Part shown: in pieces, positions 36,040 through 44,956 of the stretch
How positions within the stretch are numbered: position 1 is the stretch's first letter
Layout of the letters: each line of letters starts with the position of its first letter
NCBI GenBank assembly: GCA_002162075.1
Contig: CP021423.1
Span: 2,046,001 to 2,110,000, forward strand
Reading direction: 5' to 3'
Length of the DNA stretch: 64,000 nt
From: Armatimonadetes bacterium Uphvl-Ar1
GTDB lineage: Bacteria; Armatimonadota; Fimbriimonadia; Fimbriimonadales; Fimbriimonadaceae
The notes under the pieces: generated by a model
What the model was told of the DNA's origin: nothing
The model's database searches: none
Seen by the model: only the letters and a program-made list of their open reading frames with translations
Position numbers and translations under genes: made by a program

Positions 36040-37433
36040 TCCTCAAACGATTCTATGACGAAAAACTCGCCCACGCCAGCTATCTCGTGGGATGCCCCGG
36101 TGCTGGAGAAGCCTGCATCATCGACCCGAACAGAGACCTCAACCAATACATCGTCGCCGCCCAAGCCGAGGGACTGCGAATCACAAAAGTTACCGAGACT
36201 CATATCCATGCCGATTACCTCAGCGGCTCCCAAGAACTCGCCGAAATCACAGGAGCCGAACTCCTCGTTTCCGACGAAGGCGACGCAGACTGGAAATATG
36301 ACGCAACCATCAATGCCACTCTCCTCAAAGAAGGCGATTCGATCCGAATCGGAGCCCTGAGATTCGATATCTGGCACACTCCCGGACACACGCCGGAGCA
36401 CATCACCCACATACTCACTGACGAAGCAACCTCTCCCGAGCCAGTTGCCGCTTTCACCGGGGACCTCGTCTTCGTCGGCGACGTCGGTCGACCTGACCTT
36501 TTGGAGGAAGCCGCCGGAATTACTGGAACCGCTGAACCGGGAGCTCGCCGACTGTTCCAAACTCTTGAACGATTCAAGAAACTTCCCGACCACATTATCA
36601 TTTGGCCCGCTCACGGGGCCGGATCAGCATGCGGAAAATCACTCGGCGGGTCACCCGTCAGCAGTCTCGGATACGAAAAACTCACCAACTGGGGACTCCG
36701 CCATTCGGTTGAATCTGAATTCGTCAAGGACGTGCTCGCTGGTCAACCAGAACCACCGGCATATTTCGCGCAAATGAAAGCCCGAAACAAGCAAAAATTT
36801 GCGAGCATCACCCATCGACCTCAAGCCACTCTCCTGACCGACCCAGCCATCGCATCCGGAAGAGTCATTCTCGACGTCCGACCCAGCATCAATTATCTGG
36901 GTGAACACATTTACGGATCGCTCCACGCACCTGTCCAGGCTCAAGGATTCATCACCTGGGCTGGCTGGTTCGTCCCATACGACCAACCAATCGTCCTGAT
37001 AAGCCAATCACAAGCCGATGCTGAACGAGCCATCAAAGACCTTCGCCAAATTGGACTCGACCAAGTGGTGGGATACTACCTTCCTTCTTCGATTCCCCAT
37101 TTTAGCGGTAGTGGATCTGAATTGACCAGCACGATCAGCATTCCCGCCGAAAGTTGCAATATCGATCAAGGACACCTTCTCGATATCCGTGGGCTCGGCG
37201 AATACGTCCTCCACAACCACCCAGCAAGCACTCACATTCCCATGGGATATCTGCGAAAAAATCAAGACAAACTCAAGAAGGAAAGCCAAACCTTTGTGCA
37301 CTGCCAAGGCGGAACGCGGTCACCCGTTGCAATTTCCGTTCTCGAGCATCTAGGGCACAGAAATCTCGTCAATGTCCAAGATGGAATTCTCGGCTTCAAC
37401 CTAACGGTGAACGAACCGATCTGCGCCCGATAA
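36036..37433 (+). CDS. Persulfide dioxygenase-rhodanese fusion (CstB-like)
   Basis: 465 residues. N-terminal metallo-beta-lactamase domain of ETHE1 type: THIHADYLSG (His/Asp metal ligands), HTPGHTPEHI, FTGDLVFVGDVGRPDLL and PAHGAGSACG. Two rhodanese domains follow. The first (from about 280) lacks a catalytic Cys at the expected site (LISQSQAD); the second has FVHCQGGTRSP with the active Cys. The arrangement matches CstB proteins, which oxidise persulfide and release thiosulfate or sulfite. ATG at 36036 fits the family N-terminus better than 36000, with AAAGG upstream. Operon with 35491 and probably 34655. Confidence 0.9.
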   Translation: MILKRFYDEKLAHASYLVGCPGAGEACIIDPNRDLNQYIVAAQAEGLRITKVTETHIHADYLSGSQELAEITGAELLVSDEGDADWKYDATINATLLKEGDSIRIGALRFDIWHTPGHTPEHITHILTDEATSPEPVAAFTGDLVFVGDVGRPDLLEEAAGITGTAEPGARRLFQTLERFKKLPDHIIIWPAHGAGSACGKSLGGSPVSSLGYEKLTNWGLRHSVESEFVKDVLAGQPEPPAYFAQMKARNKQKFASITHRPQATLLTDPAIASGRVILDVRPSINYLGEHIYGSLHAPVQAQGFITWAGWFVPYDQPIVLISQSQADAERAIKDLRQIGLDQVVGYYLPSSIPHFSGSGSELTSTISIPAESCNIDQGHLLDIRGLGEYVLHNHPASTHIPMGYLRKNQDKLKKESQTFVHCQGGTRSPVAISVLEHLGHRNLVNVQDGILGFNLTVNEPICAR

Positions 37434-37442
37434 CAATTGCCT

Positions 37443-37480
37443 GTGCCCCAACTCCGTGAAAGGAGATGGGGCACTATTTT
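37443..37480. terminator. Terminator between the sulfur operon and tpiA
   Basis: 8-bp stem GTGCCCCA/TGGGGCAC followed by TATTTTATT. It can serve the plus-strand operon; the region is shared with convergent tpiA. Confidence 0.65.
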
Positions 37481-38273
37481 ATTCCGCTGCAACAATAATC
37501 TGATAGAAGTCTTTGGCAACCATACTCGCACCGCCGACCAAACCACCGTCGATGTTTGGCATTCGGAATAACTCCGCCGCATTATCTGATTTCACGGAAC
37601 CACCATAAAGAATACGGATATTCTCCGATGTCTCCTCATCCGCAATCTGACCCAAACAACCGCGAATCATCCCGCAAACTCGCTCTGCTTCCGCCGCATC
37701 ACACACCTTTCCCGTACCAATCGCCCAAACCGGCTCGTACGCCACCACCAGGCCATACACCTCCGCTGGTTCAATTCCCGCCAAAGCTCCTCGGAGTTGA
37801 TCTTCAATCACCGCATCAGTACTCCCAGCTTCTCTTTCCGCAAGGGTTTCCCCAACGCACAGAATCGGGGTCATACCTTGGTAGAACAACGCTTTCAATT
37901 TCAAATTGATCGTCTCATTCGTTTCCGAAAAAAGTCCAACCGTCGACTCCGGAATCTCTAATTTCCCAAATTTCCCTCTCGTCTCCGAATGCCCGACAAT
38001 GCAGTAATCAACATGAAACTCGGCCAACTGAGTCGGGCTGACTTGTCCCGTAAAAGCTCCTTTATCCATCCAAAAACAGTTCTGCGCCCCGAGCTTAACT
38101 CTCGACCGACGACACACATCCGCAATCTTCGGAATCGCCAAAAACGACGGACAAACAACAACATCAATCTTAAAGTTATCCGCCGCCAAATGCAGGACTT
38201 CCGTTACCAGTGCCTCGCCCTCCGCCGAGGTCAAGTTCATCTTCCAATTACCAGCAACAAGCGGACTGCGCAT
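37479..38273 (-). CDS. tpiA: Triose-phosphate isomerase
   Basis: 264-residue glycolytic enzyme. Signature: AGNWKMN (Lys near residue 11), GAQNCFWMDKGAFTGQVSP, IVGHSETRG (catalytic His), AYEPVWAIGTG (catalytic Glu) and the ILYGGSVKSDNAAE phosphate loop with GGLVGGASM. Complete. Lies alone, convergent with the sulfur operon; the OsmC gene starts further upstream on the same strand. Confidence 0.97.
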   Translation of the reverse strand: MRSPLVAGNWKMNLTSAEGEALVTEVLHLAADNFKIDVVVCPSFLAIPKIADVCRRSRVKLGAQNCFWMDKGAFTGQVSPTQLAEFHVDYCIVGHSETRGKFGKLEIPESTVGLFSETNETINLKLKALFYQGMTPILCVGETLAEREAGSTDAVIEDQLRGALAGIEPAEVYGLVVAYEPVWAIGTGKVCDAAEAERVCGMIRGCLGQIADEETSENIRILYGGSVKSDNAAELFRMPNIDGGLVGGASMVAKDFYQIIVAAE

Positions 38274-38316
38274 GGGCAGAGTTTACGCTAAACCTGCCCC
38301 CTTGCGCCAAATTCAA

Positions 38317-38772
38317 TTAACCGCGAACAATCGTAGGCTCAACCGCAATCGCAACTTTGTCGCGCACTGCATTGGTGATAATGCAATAAAGATCAGCCTT
38401 GTGCGCCATCTGGTCTGCCAATGCAACGTGCTCGTCCGTCGCATCCGCCGCCAAAGTGATCGTCGGCCGAATCGTGATGGACTTATATGTGAACTGCGGC
38501 CCGTTTTCCTCGACTTCGCCCACTGCATGAGTTTCAATCTTCAAAAATGGCAACCGCCGTGCCTCGGCAACAATCCCAAAGGTGATGCTATAGCACCCCG
38601 CAACTGCCTTCGAAAGCAACTCTTCCGGGTTCGTTCCCTGTCCTGGCCCTCCGAATTCTTCCGGAACGCTGAGCGGACTGCTCACTCCACTCCGGTCACC
38701 TTTCACCGTCCCCGCACCACCGCGCGATCCCGACCATTCCACCGTCACCGGATACTCATGCAACTTTGCCAT
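38317..38772 (-). CDS. OsmC/Ohr family protein
   Basis: 151 residues. OsmC-type peroxide-reducing fold: NPEELLSKAVAGCYSITFGIVAEARRL carries one conserved Cys; a second Cys lies in DLYCIITNAV. This places it closer to the OsmC subgroup than to short-chain hydroperoxide Ohr. Cytosolic hydroperoxide detoxification is the expected role. ATG at 38772 (MAKLHEYPVTVEW) is the natural start; the frame to 38799 adds nine non-conserved residues. Confidence 0.88.
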   Translation of the reverse strand: MAKLHEYPVTVEWSGSRGGAGTVKGDRSGVSSPLSVPEEFGGPGQGTNPEELLSKAVAGCYSITFGIVAEARRLPFLKIETHAVGEVEENGPQFTYKSITIRPTITLAADATDEHVALADQMAHKADLYCIITNAVRDKVAIAVEPTIVRG

Positions 38773-38863
38773 ACCTCCCCATTCTACGCAAAACCCCATC
38801 CTGCATTACGAACAGCTACTAGACTCATAGTTCTTACTACCCCAAATGATCTCTACCACTCAC

Positions 38864-38899
38864 AAAAAAGCTCTCTGATCTCAACCAGATCAGAGAGCT
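38864..38899 (-). terminator. Terminator of tRNA-fMet
   Basis: On the minus strand, AGCTCTCTGATCT pairs with ATCAGAGAGCT, followed by six T. It begins directly after the CCA end of the tRNA. Confidence 0.92.
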
Positions 38900-38976
<77 letters not shown>

Positions 38977-39013
38977 CAGGAATGATAGCCCCTAACCATT
39001 CCTTAACCCAGGA

Positions 39014-39757
39014 CTATTTCAACTCACCAAACGGGAAATTCGACTCCCGTGGACCCATATAAAACGGATCGCACGGCTCAACTCCCATGTGCCGAGATTC
39101 GTCAAACACATCCCCGGTCAAATAACGAACCTCCGCTCCCGCCTCGCGGCAAAGCAATATCCCCGCCGCACAGTCATAAAGCCGAATCGTCCCCGTCATC
39201 AAAGCTCGGTACCGCTGGGTCGCCACAAAGGCACTCTCCACCACAAAGCTCCCAATGTGCCGCATCTTTCCCGGGGTCTGCCCCAAAAAATGAATCTGGC
39301 TATCTGAATTGCCCAAAAGCTCGGTTTCCGCAATCGCCCCGCCTGGAATATCCGCCAACCGCTCTCCATTCAAAAACGCCCCGCCCTCCCGGCTCGCCAA
39401 ATACATCTCACCCAATTCCGGCAAAAAAATCGCCCCGGATTCAATCACCCCGTTGCGCAAAAACGCCGCCGTAATCCCCCAGAGCGGCTGACCGAACGCA
39501 AAATTCGATGTCCCATCCACTGGGTCAACCACCCAATAACCCGCCTCTGTCCCCGCCGTATGCCCGTACTCTTCCCCGTAGAACCCTGCCCCCGGAGTCA
39601 TCTCCAAAAGCCTCGGTTTCAAAAACTGCTCAATCGCCCGGTCAACGTTCGTCACGAGCGACGAATCCTTCTTCTGCTCAACCAAGAGGCCCCGCCGCAA
39701 CTCCACCGCAATCGCCGCCGCCTCTCTCAGCAAAGGCTCCAGGCTGTCGGTGATCAT
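39014..39757 (-). CDS. Inositol monophosphatase family protein
   Basis: 247 residues. Mg-dependent sugar-phosphate phosphatase (SuhB/CysQ superfamily). Metal-site motifs: GEEYG (Glu), then WVVDPVDGTSNFAFG (DPIDGT-type), and the late AAGILLCREAGAEV in place of the usual WDxAAG, where Trp-Asp reads YDCAAG. Start at 39757 (MITDSLEPLL) is favoured over 39820. It lies between the two tRNA genes. Substrate not determinable. Confidence 0.88.
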   Translation of the reverse strand: MITDSLEPLLREAAAIAVELRRGLLVEQKKDSSLVTNVDRAIEQFLKPRLLEMTPGAGFYGEEYGHTAGTEAGYWVVDPVDGTSNFAFGQPLWGITAAFLRNGVIESGAIFLPELGEMYLASREGGAFLNGERLADIPGGAIAETELLGNSDSQIHFLGQTPGKMRHIGSFVVESAFVATQRYRALMTGTIRLYDCAAGILLCREAGAEVRYLTGDVFDESRHMGVEPCDPFYMGPRESNFPFGELK

Positions 39758-39812
39758 CGCAGTTGAACTCACTGCTCCATTAAACCCCTTTAGGCCCAAC
39801 TTGTGGGGCCTG

Positions 39813-39841
39813 TTGCACAAACCAAGAACCTAGGGTATATT
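39813..39841 (+). promoter_or_regulatory. Sigma-70-type promoter of tRNA-Gly
   Basis: TTGCAC, 17-nt spacer, TATATT; predicted start about 6 nt before the tRNA. Confidence 0.75.
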
Positions 39842-39853
39842 TCTGTCTCCCGA

Positions 39854-39928
39854 GCGGGAATAGCTCAGTGGTAGAGCATCTCGTTGCCAACGAGAGGGTC
39901 GGGAGTTCGAATCTCCTTTCCCGCTCCA
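39854..39928 (+). tRNA. tRNA-Gly (GCC)
   Basis: 75 nt with encoded CCA. Acceptor GCGGGAA/TTCCCGC, anticodon GCC in the loop TTGCCAA, T-arm GAGTTCGAATCTC, U73 discriminator. D-arm AGCTCAGTGGTAGAGC. Confidence 0.96.
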
Positions 39929-39938
39929 AAAAGAATTC

Positions 39939-39960
39939 AACCGGCGTAAGCCGGTTTTTT
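39939..39960 (+). terminator. Terminator of tRNA-Gly
   Basis: Stem AACCGGC/GCCGGTT with loop GTAA, then TTTT. Lies just before the end of convergent birA. Confidence 0.88.
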
Positions 39961-39974
39961 CATTTCAAAGCTCT

Positions 39975-40684
39975 TTAAGTCAACGTATCTGGCCCAAACA
40001 AAGCCTCTGCCGCCATCACCGAAGTCGTCTCTCCGTCCACACTCACCAAGAGCTGACCATCCGGACCCACTCCAATCGCTGTCCCCACCTCCCCGTTTGC
40101 CATCTTGAACCGTTTCCCCGGCGTCGCATCAAACAAGCGCCACGCTGGTTCAAGCTCCCCCACCCATTAGGTTCCGGCGCATCCACCAGCCTCCGGATAA
40201 CTTCCCGCCCTAACTCCTCCGCATCCCACTCATGGCCAAAAGCCATCCGCAAGCTCGTCGCCCGCTCCGCAATCTCGGCCGGAAACAAAACCTGGTTCAA
40301 GTTGATCCCAATCCCCACGACCGGAACTTTTCGGCCCTCAAGTTCAACCATCTCCGTCAAAATCCCCCCCACCTTCTTCCCACCAATGACCAAATCATTG
40401 GGCCACTGAATCTGAGAGCGAATAGCCCCTGCCACCGCAACCGCTGTGCTCATCCCGATCAACCAAGGTCGGGGGCAGTCTGCATATTCTAAAAGAACCA
40501 CACTCATCGTGAGCGAATCCCCAAATGTCGAAATCCATTCTCGCCCAAACCTCCCCCGACCAGCCTCCTGATGATGCGAAAAAACAACCAGCGGATTCTC
40601 GCCGATTTCTAATCGCTCTCGGGCAATGTCCTGAGTGCTCGCCACACTCGGATAAACCGCAAATTCTCCCACGTGCAGTTTCAT
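39975..40684 (-). CDS. birA: Biotin-[acetyl-CoA-carboxylase] ligase, interrupted by one frameshift
   Basis: Biotin protein ligase without a DNA-binding domain. The catalytic part has GRGRFGREWIS (biotinyl-AMP loop, GRGRxxR), WPNDLVIGGKKVGGIL and GIGINLN. After EPNGWG the frame changes: the C-terminal domain ELEPAWRLFDATPGKRF continues in the next frame to 39975. One base missing from the five-C run at 40157-40161 restores about 236 residues. It overlaps the nadC stop by 4 nt. It should modify the biotin carrier partner of the carboxylase at 6347. Confidence 0.9.
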
Positions 40685-41538
40685 TCCACTTCCAAATGCA
40701 GACTCAGAGCCTTAGCGGAATGAGTTAGGGCTCCCACCGAAATTGCATCAACTCCCGTCTGCGCCACACCGCGCACCGTATCAATGGTGATCCCCCCGCT
40801 TGCTTCTAGTCGCACTTTCCCTTTGTATGCTTTCACAATCTCCGCCATCAAGAACGGATCCATGTTGTCCAGCATCACGATGTCCGCTCCTGCCATCACT
40901 GCTTCGTCAACCATCTCCCGGGTTTCGCATTCAACTTCAATCAGCACCATGTGCCCGGCAACTTCCTTAGCCCGCTTGACCGCTTCGCTGATCGATCCAA
41001 TCGCCCGAATGTGATTGTCTTTCAGCATAATCCCATCGTAGAGGCCCATCCGGTGATTCTGACCGCCCCCGCATCGCACCGCATACTTCTGCAAATACCG
41101 CAATCCCGGCGTCGTCTTCCTGGTGTCAACAATCCGACAATCATATTCCGACACCCGATCAACAAATTGCCTCGTCAAAGTCGCAATTCCACTCAAATGC
41201 ATCAAGAAATTCAACGCCGTTCGTTCTTTTGTGAGCAAACGCGTCGGTGAAAGTCGACCCGTAATAACCACATCACCCGCGCGAACAAATTCACCATCGG
41301 TCTTGTGAAGTTCCGCAAAGCAATCTTCCGGTTCTTCCGATTCTGGCTGAAGTAAATAGCCCGCAATCCCCACTCCACAGATCACGCCATCAGCCTGAGC
41401 CTCAATACGGTAATTTGCCGTCGACCATTCGGAAAACAACGCCGTTGTCGGATCACCGCTCCCCAAATCCTCCGCCATCGCCGCCCACAATTGCTCAATC
41501 CACCCCTCCGGCACCGGTTGCTTAAATCCGTCTTTCAT
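40681..41538 (-). CDS. nadC: Nicotinate-nucleotide pyrophosphorylase (quinolinate phosphoribosyltransferase)
   Basis: 285-residue NAD-synthesis enzyme. Conserved segments: LGSGDPTTALF, ERTALNFLMHLSGIATLT, IVDTRKTTPGLRYLQKYAVRCGGGQNHRMGLYDGIMLKDNHI (split by other residues), EVECETREMVDEA and LEASGGITIDTVRGVAQTGVDAISVGALTHS. Coupled by 4-nt overlaps to the unknown gene upstream (41535) and to birA downstream. Confidence 0.96.
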   Translation of the reverse strand: MKDGFKQPVPEGWIEQLWAAMAEDLGSGDPTTALFSEWSTANYRIEAQADGVICGVGIAGYLLQPESEEPEDCFAELHKTDGEFVRAGDVVITGRLSPTRLLTKERTALNFLMHLSGIATLTRQFVDRVSEYDCRIVDTRKTTPGLRYLQKYAVRCGGGQNHRMGLYDGIMLKDNHIRAIGSISEAVKRAKEVAGHMVLIEVECETREMVDEAVMAGADIVMLDNMDPFLMAEIVKAYKGKVRLEASGGITIDTVRGVAQTGVDAISVGALTHSAKALSLHLEVE

Positions 41539-42025
41539 TCCGCAATGATCTCAACGCCGCAACGACCACTCAGTTCCTCAATCAAAGTCAAAAAAGGAAC
41601 CTCAATCCCGTTGCGCCGCCAGCCTACCGGAACCCGATATTTCCCCGCCACCAAGTGGGCCACCGGCTTGACCATCAAACTCCCCCCGTTGTACAGAACT
41701 TGGTACCGATCCCCGCCTTCGCCACGATCTGTCGCACCTGAGAATAATCCACCTTGATCCGTTTGGTCAGATCAATAAACTCGAATCCCGCATCAAAGAA
41801 ATCAACTCGCGTTTCTTCCGCCTGCTTTTGGACAACGCTACCATAGGCCCCCTTTGTCATCGAGATCGCCGCTGTCGCTGCTTGCTTCAATCCAGGGATC
41901 AATCCCTCTTCATTCGCCGCCCGTGCAATATCCCGTGTTTGCGCCTTCGCCATAGCATTCGTTCGTTTCGATTCAGTATCGAACCAATGCATCACTTCCG
42001 CCGGCTGGTAAGTCACTTGCGCCAT
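41535..42025 (-). CDS. Conserved-looking protein of unknown function, interrupted by one frameshift
   Basis: About 163 residues if repaired. Start MAQVTYQPAEVMHWFDTESK at 42025. Body rich in Ala, Lys and Gln (RTNAMAKAQTRDIARAANEEG), a helical region, then DFFDAGFEFIDLTKRIKVDYSQVRQIV. The frame stops after GTKFCTTGGV; the neighbouring frame continues (SLMVKPVAHLVAGKYRVPVG ... GVEIIAE) to a TGA overlapping the nadC start. One base missing from the six-C run at 41682-41687 is the simplest cause. Lies 25 bp after the McsB-like gene. I do not recognise the family. Confidence 0.7.
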
Positions 42026-42050
42026 CGTCAAAACCTCATACGCAAAACCA

Positions 42051-43067
42051 TCAAACGAGGTTTTCCAATTTCCCTCGCAAACTGTCCGCCCTCTGCCTTG
42101 CCGCAACTTCCGCGCTTTGAGTACCAAAAACTTCCATTTCGGTGATCCATCCGTCTACCTCGCGATGATTCATCTCAAATCCGGACAGATTCATCGCCGC
42201 TGCCCAACGGACATATCCCAAAACAAGAAGCGCATCGCGCATCGTCATCTGGGCCGACATCACCGCAAATTCTGCTGCACTAACTGCCTTTTCCCGAATC
42301 ACATCCCGAGAAACTTCATCTCTAGCCAATCGCTCTTCACGAATCAAATGTTGACAAGCCCCCACAAATTCACTATCACTAATTTTAGTGCCTGAAACTT
42401 GAACAAACGAAGCAACCCCTCGCGAAGACTCACCGAACAACCCCCGCGTCGTCACTCCCATGTGATGCATGGACTGAATCATCCTGTTAAGCCGTCCCTG
42501 GGTTGCCAATCCCACCAAATGGAACAGTGCTGATCGTCGTTTCCCTCCCCCAAGATTGGTCGGACTCGCCGTTAAAAAGCCCAATTCCGAATGGTACTGA
42601 AATGGAAGTTTCCGCCCCAAATTCTCGGCTACCCGCTCCCCCTCCCGCACGGCTGTCTGAATAGACCAACCCGCACTCACCGCTTGTATCCGCAAGTGAT
42701 CTTCCTCATTGACCATGATACTGACAAGTCTCTGCTCATCGAGCAACACCATGCGACCCGGAGCCGAGTGCTCAAACTCCGGCGAAATCAACCGCGCTCC
42801 CAAAAGATAATCCCGCTCTGCCTCCGTCACATTGGATTGCGTTGAAAGGGCCATCCCATCCACCGCAGATCTCACGCGATGGGCAACCTCCACCAAGTCC
42901 GCATTCTCAGCCCGATGTGGATAGAAAAAGCCCACCAAATTCCGCGCAAGTCGATACCGACTCGAAATAACAATATCCCCTTCTGGCGCATCTGCCGCAA
43001 GCCAAGCGGGCGGCTGCATCGAGCGCAACACCATCTTTTTCCAAGCTTCCGAAGATCCGCCCGACAT
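42051..43067 (-). CDS. McsB-like protein arginine kinase homologue with altered active site
   Basis: 338 residues of the ATP:guanido phosphotransferase fold. Matches: VISSRYRLARNLVGFFYP (nucleotide-binding arginines), NEEDHLRIQ, and SELGFLTASPTNLGGGKRRSALFHL, equivalent to the family's TxCPTNxGTGLRAS. At residue 168 the catalytic-loop Cys is replaced by Ser, and GTGLRAS reads GGGKRRS. McsB phosphorylates arginines to mark proteins for ClpCP, but mcsA and clpC are not next to it. The changes may mean altered or lost kinase activity. First gene of an operon with 41535, nadC and birA. Confidence 0.85.
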   Translation of the reverse strand: MSGGSSEAWKKMVLRSMQPPAWLAADAPEGDIVISSRYRLARNLVGFFYPHRAENADLVEVAHRVRSAVDGMALSTQSNVTEAERDYLLGARLISPEFEHSAPGRMVLLDEQRLVSIMVNEEDHLRIQAVSAGWSIQTAVREGERVAENLGRKLPFQYHSELGFLTASPTNLGGGKRRSALFHLVGLATQGRLNRMIQSMHHMGVTTRGLFGESSRGVASFVQVSGTKISDSEFVGACQHLIREERLARDEVSRDVIREKAVSAAEFAVMSAQMTMRDALLVLGYVRWAAAMNLSGFEMNHREVDGWITEMEVFGTQSAEVAARQRADSLRGKLENLV

Positions 43068-43091
43068 CCACCTTCATTATGCCGAACTCAG

Positions 43092-43097
43092 TATCAT
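43092..43097 (+). promoter_or_regulatory. TANNNT -10 element before the VOC gene
   Basis: TATCAT with 6 nt to the ATG at 43104. Confidence 0.5.
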
Positions 43098-43103
43098 CTC
43101 CCT

Positions 43104-43466
43104 ATGTTCTCCGCCGGCATCACCTTCCTTCCCACCAAAAACCTTGTACTTACAAGCAAATTTTATAGAGAAACCCTCGGCCTTCCTCTCCGCCTTGATC
43201 AAGGCTCCTGTCACATCTTTCAGATCACTCAAGAATCCCACATTGGATTCTGCACCGGGCTCAAAGCAGTTGATCAACCAAATGAAATCATTATCACTCT
43301 CGTGACCGATGATGTTGAAGCCGCTTTCCAATCGTTAGTTGCAAACGGTGCCCAAGCCGATGCCCCACCCCGAATCAACGATCAATTCCAAATCCACCAC
43401 TTCTTCATCTCCGACCCCAACGGCTACAGAGTCGAGATCCAAAAATTTCTCGACCCCCGCTGGTAA
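43104..43466 (+). CDS. VOC family (glyoxalase/dioxygenase superfamily) protein
   Basis: 120 residues with the vicinal oxygen chelate pattern: TFLPTKNLVLTSKFYRETLGL at the N-terminus, IIITLVTDDVEAAFQSLVANGA in the middle and FFISDPNGYRVEIQKF at the end, with Glu as a possible metal ligand. A metal ligand at the N-terminal His position is not evident, so activity is uncertain. Diverges from the McsB-like gene. Its stop directly abuts the stop of the convergent peroxiredoxin-like gene. Confidence 0.85.
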   Translation: MFSAGITFLPTKNLVLTSKFYRETLGLPLRLDQGSCHIFQITQESHIGFCTGLKAVDQPNEIIITLVTDDVEAAFQSLVANGAQADAPPRINDQFQIHHFFISDPNGYRVEIQKFLDPRW

Positions 43467-43964
43467 TCACCCTTCGCCCAGTGCCTGACCAATCGAATCA
43501 ACCGGTGCCGTATCCCCCGCATCCCTGTCACGATGTTCCCACGTCACCTCCCCTGATGAATTCAATACAAAAGTTCCCGAGAGCTGCAACGGATCACCAA
43601 CCGGAACCCCCACCCCATGCTTGCCCGCTCGAACCCCCGCCCGCCAAACATTTGGCCCAAAAAGCTGGACTAAACTCCCTCGCTTCAATCCAAAAACTTC
43701 GTACAGTTGCTTCCCCGGATCACAAACAAACCGATGGGGAGATTCCATTTTCAACCGAAATTTTTCCGCCTCCTCCGGCGGTGCCATGCAAACAAAAACG
43801 ACATTCCAATCTGCTTTCTCACGCAGCACCGCCACGTGTTTCCGGCAAAACGTTCATCCAAAATGACGAAGAAACACCAAACCGACTGGTTTTTCACTTG
43901 CCAGAACCCACAATGAAACACTTTCACCCGAGCTCAAAAGAATTTCACGATTGTCAATAATCAC
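43467..43964 (-). CDS. Peroxiredoxin-like (AhpC-TSA_2 type) protein with TGA at the redox-Cys codon
   Basis: 165 codons. From GTG at 43964 (10 nt after the rpoD stop) the frame reads a short N-terminus, then KPVGLVFLRHFG, TGA at 43856-43854 (codon 37), then TFCRKHVAVLREK and on to the stop at 43467. In this family the segment is FLRHFGCxFCR, so TGA sits exactly on the first redox Cys, giving UxxC if read as selenocysteine. The body (FVCDPGKQLYEVFGLKRG) is typical. Candidate hairpins after the TGA are weak: CTGC/GCAG with an 8-nt G-starting loop about 32 nt on. Otherwise it is a nonsense change or an error. Cytosolic peroxide reduction is expected. Confidence 0.7.
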
Positions 43965-43973
43965 ACCTGACTT

Positions 43974-44879
43974 CTACGCAAGCAAAACGCCCGAATCACA
44001 CTGTTTGAGCTTCTTTAATCCCCGCTGCTCAATCTGCCGAACCCGCTCCCTTGTGATTCTTAGCTGCTTCGCTACTTCCTCAAGCGTTAACTGGAGCCCA
44101 TCTTTCAAGCCATAGCGGAGGTTGAGCACCTCACGTTCCCGATCATCCAAAATCTCCATCACCTCGCGCACTGTCTGACGCATATGAGCCTGCTCCATTG
44201 CAACTCCTCCTTGATCATCATCCGGAATAACATCCTGTAAAGTCGAATCGTCTGTCCCTGCAAGCGGTGATTCCAAAGACATTGCGTCCGGAACCATTTT
44301 CAGCATCTCTGCCACTTTGCTGACTTCAATATCCGCCGCGCGAGCTACTTCATCCGACGATGGGTCGCGCCCGAGCTCCATAGAGAGACGAGCGGCGATC
44401 CGGCGAACTCTCATAGAACCCTCTACAACATGTACGGGCACCCTGATCAAACGCGATTGATCACTGATTGCCCGGCTGATCGCCTGACGGATCCACCACG
44501 TCGCATATGTCGAAAATCGAAACCCTTTATTCGGATCAAACTTCTCCACCGCCCGAATCAACCCGATATTCCCCTCTTGGATCAAATCATCCAAGCTCAT
44601 GCCCCGGCCCGAGTACTTCTTCGCTATATTAACCACCAATCGGTAATTCGCCTCGACCAGTTTCCGCCGACTTTCTTGACATCCTTCGCCAATCGCTTGG
44701 GCCAAAACAGCCTCTTGCTCGGCAGTAAGCAAAGGAGTACGTCCGACCGTAGCCAACCACAGTTTCAAACTGTCGTCGACTTGCCCCCGGTCACTAGCAT
44801 CGCCAGGCCCTCCATGTCCAACTGCAAATCCATTTGAAGACGCGCTCGTGCCAGTAAATTCGCCGTGAACCACTGCCAC
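43974..44879 (-). CDS. rpoD: Primary-type sigma factor RpoD/SigA
   Basis: About 301 residues (318 if TTG at 44933 is used). Region 1.2 appears as [22 protein letters not shown]; region 2 as [47 protein letters not shown] (interrupted by few changes), region 3 after [13 protein letters not shown] and region 4 as [17 protein letters not shown] ... [20 protein letters not shown]. The N-terminal region 1.1 is short. Follows dnaG with a 77-bp gap that contains TGTATACA, a possible own promoter. The peroxiredoxin-like gene starts 10 nt after its stop. Confidence 0.94.
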   Translation of the reverse strand: MAVVHGEFTGTSASSNGFAVGHGGPGDASDRGQVDDSLKLWLATVGRTPLLTAEQEAVLAQAIGEGCQESRRKLVEANYRLVVNIAKKYSGRGMSLDDLIQEGNIGLIRAVEKFDPNKGFRFSTYATWWIRQAISRAISDQSRLIRVPVHVVEGSMRVRRIAARLSMELGRDPSSDEVARAADIEVSKVAEMLKMVPDAMSLESPLAGTDDSTLQDVIPDDDQGGVAMEQAHMRQTVREVMEILDDREREVLNLRYGLKDGLQLTLEEVAKQLRITRERVRQIEQRGLKKLKQCDSGVLLA

Positions 44880-44956
44880 TCGATATGTCCCAGAGCAATC
44901 AAATGAGTGCCTAGATTGTTGTATACACCACAATTATCCAAATTCCAAACAAAAAG

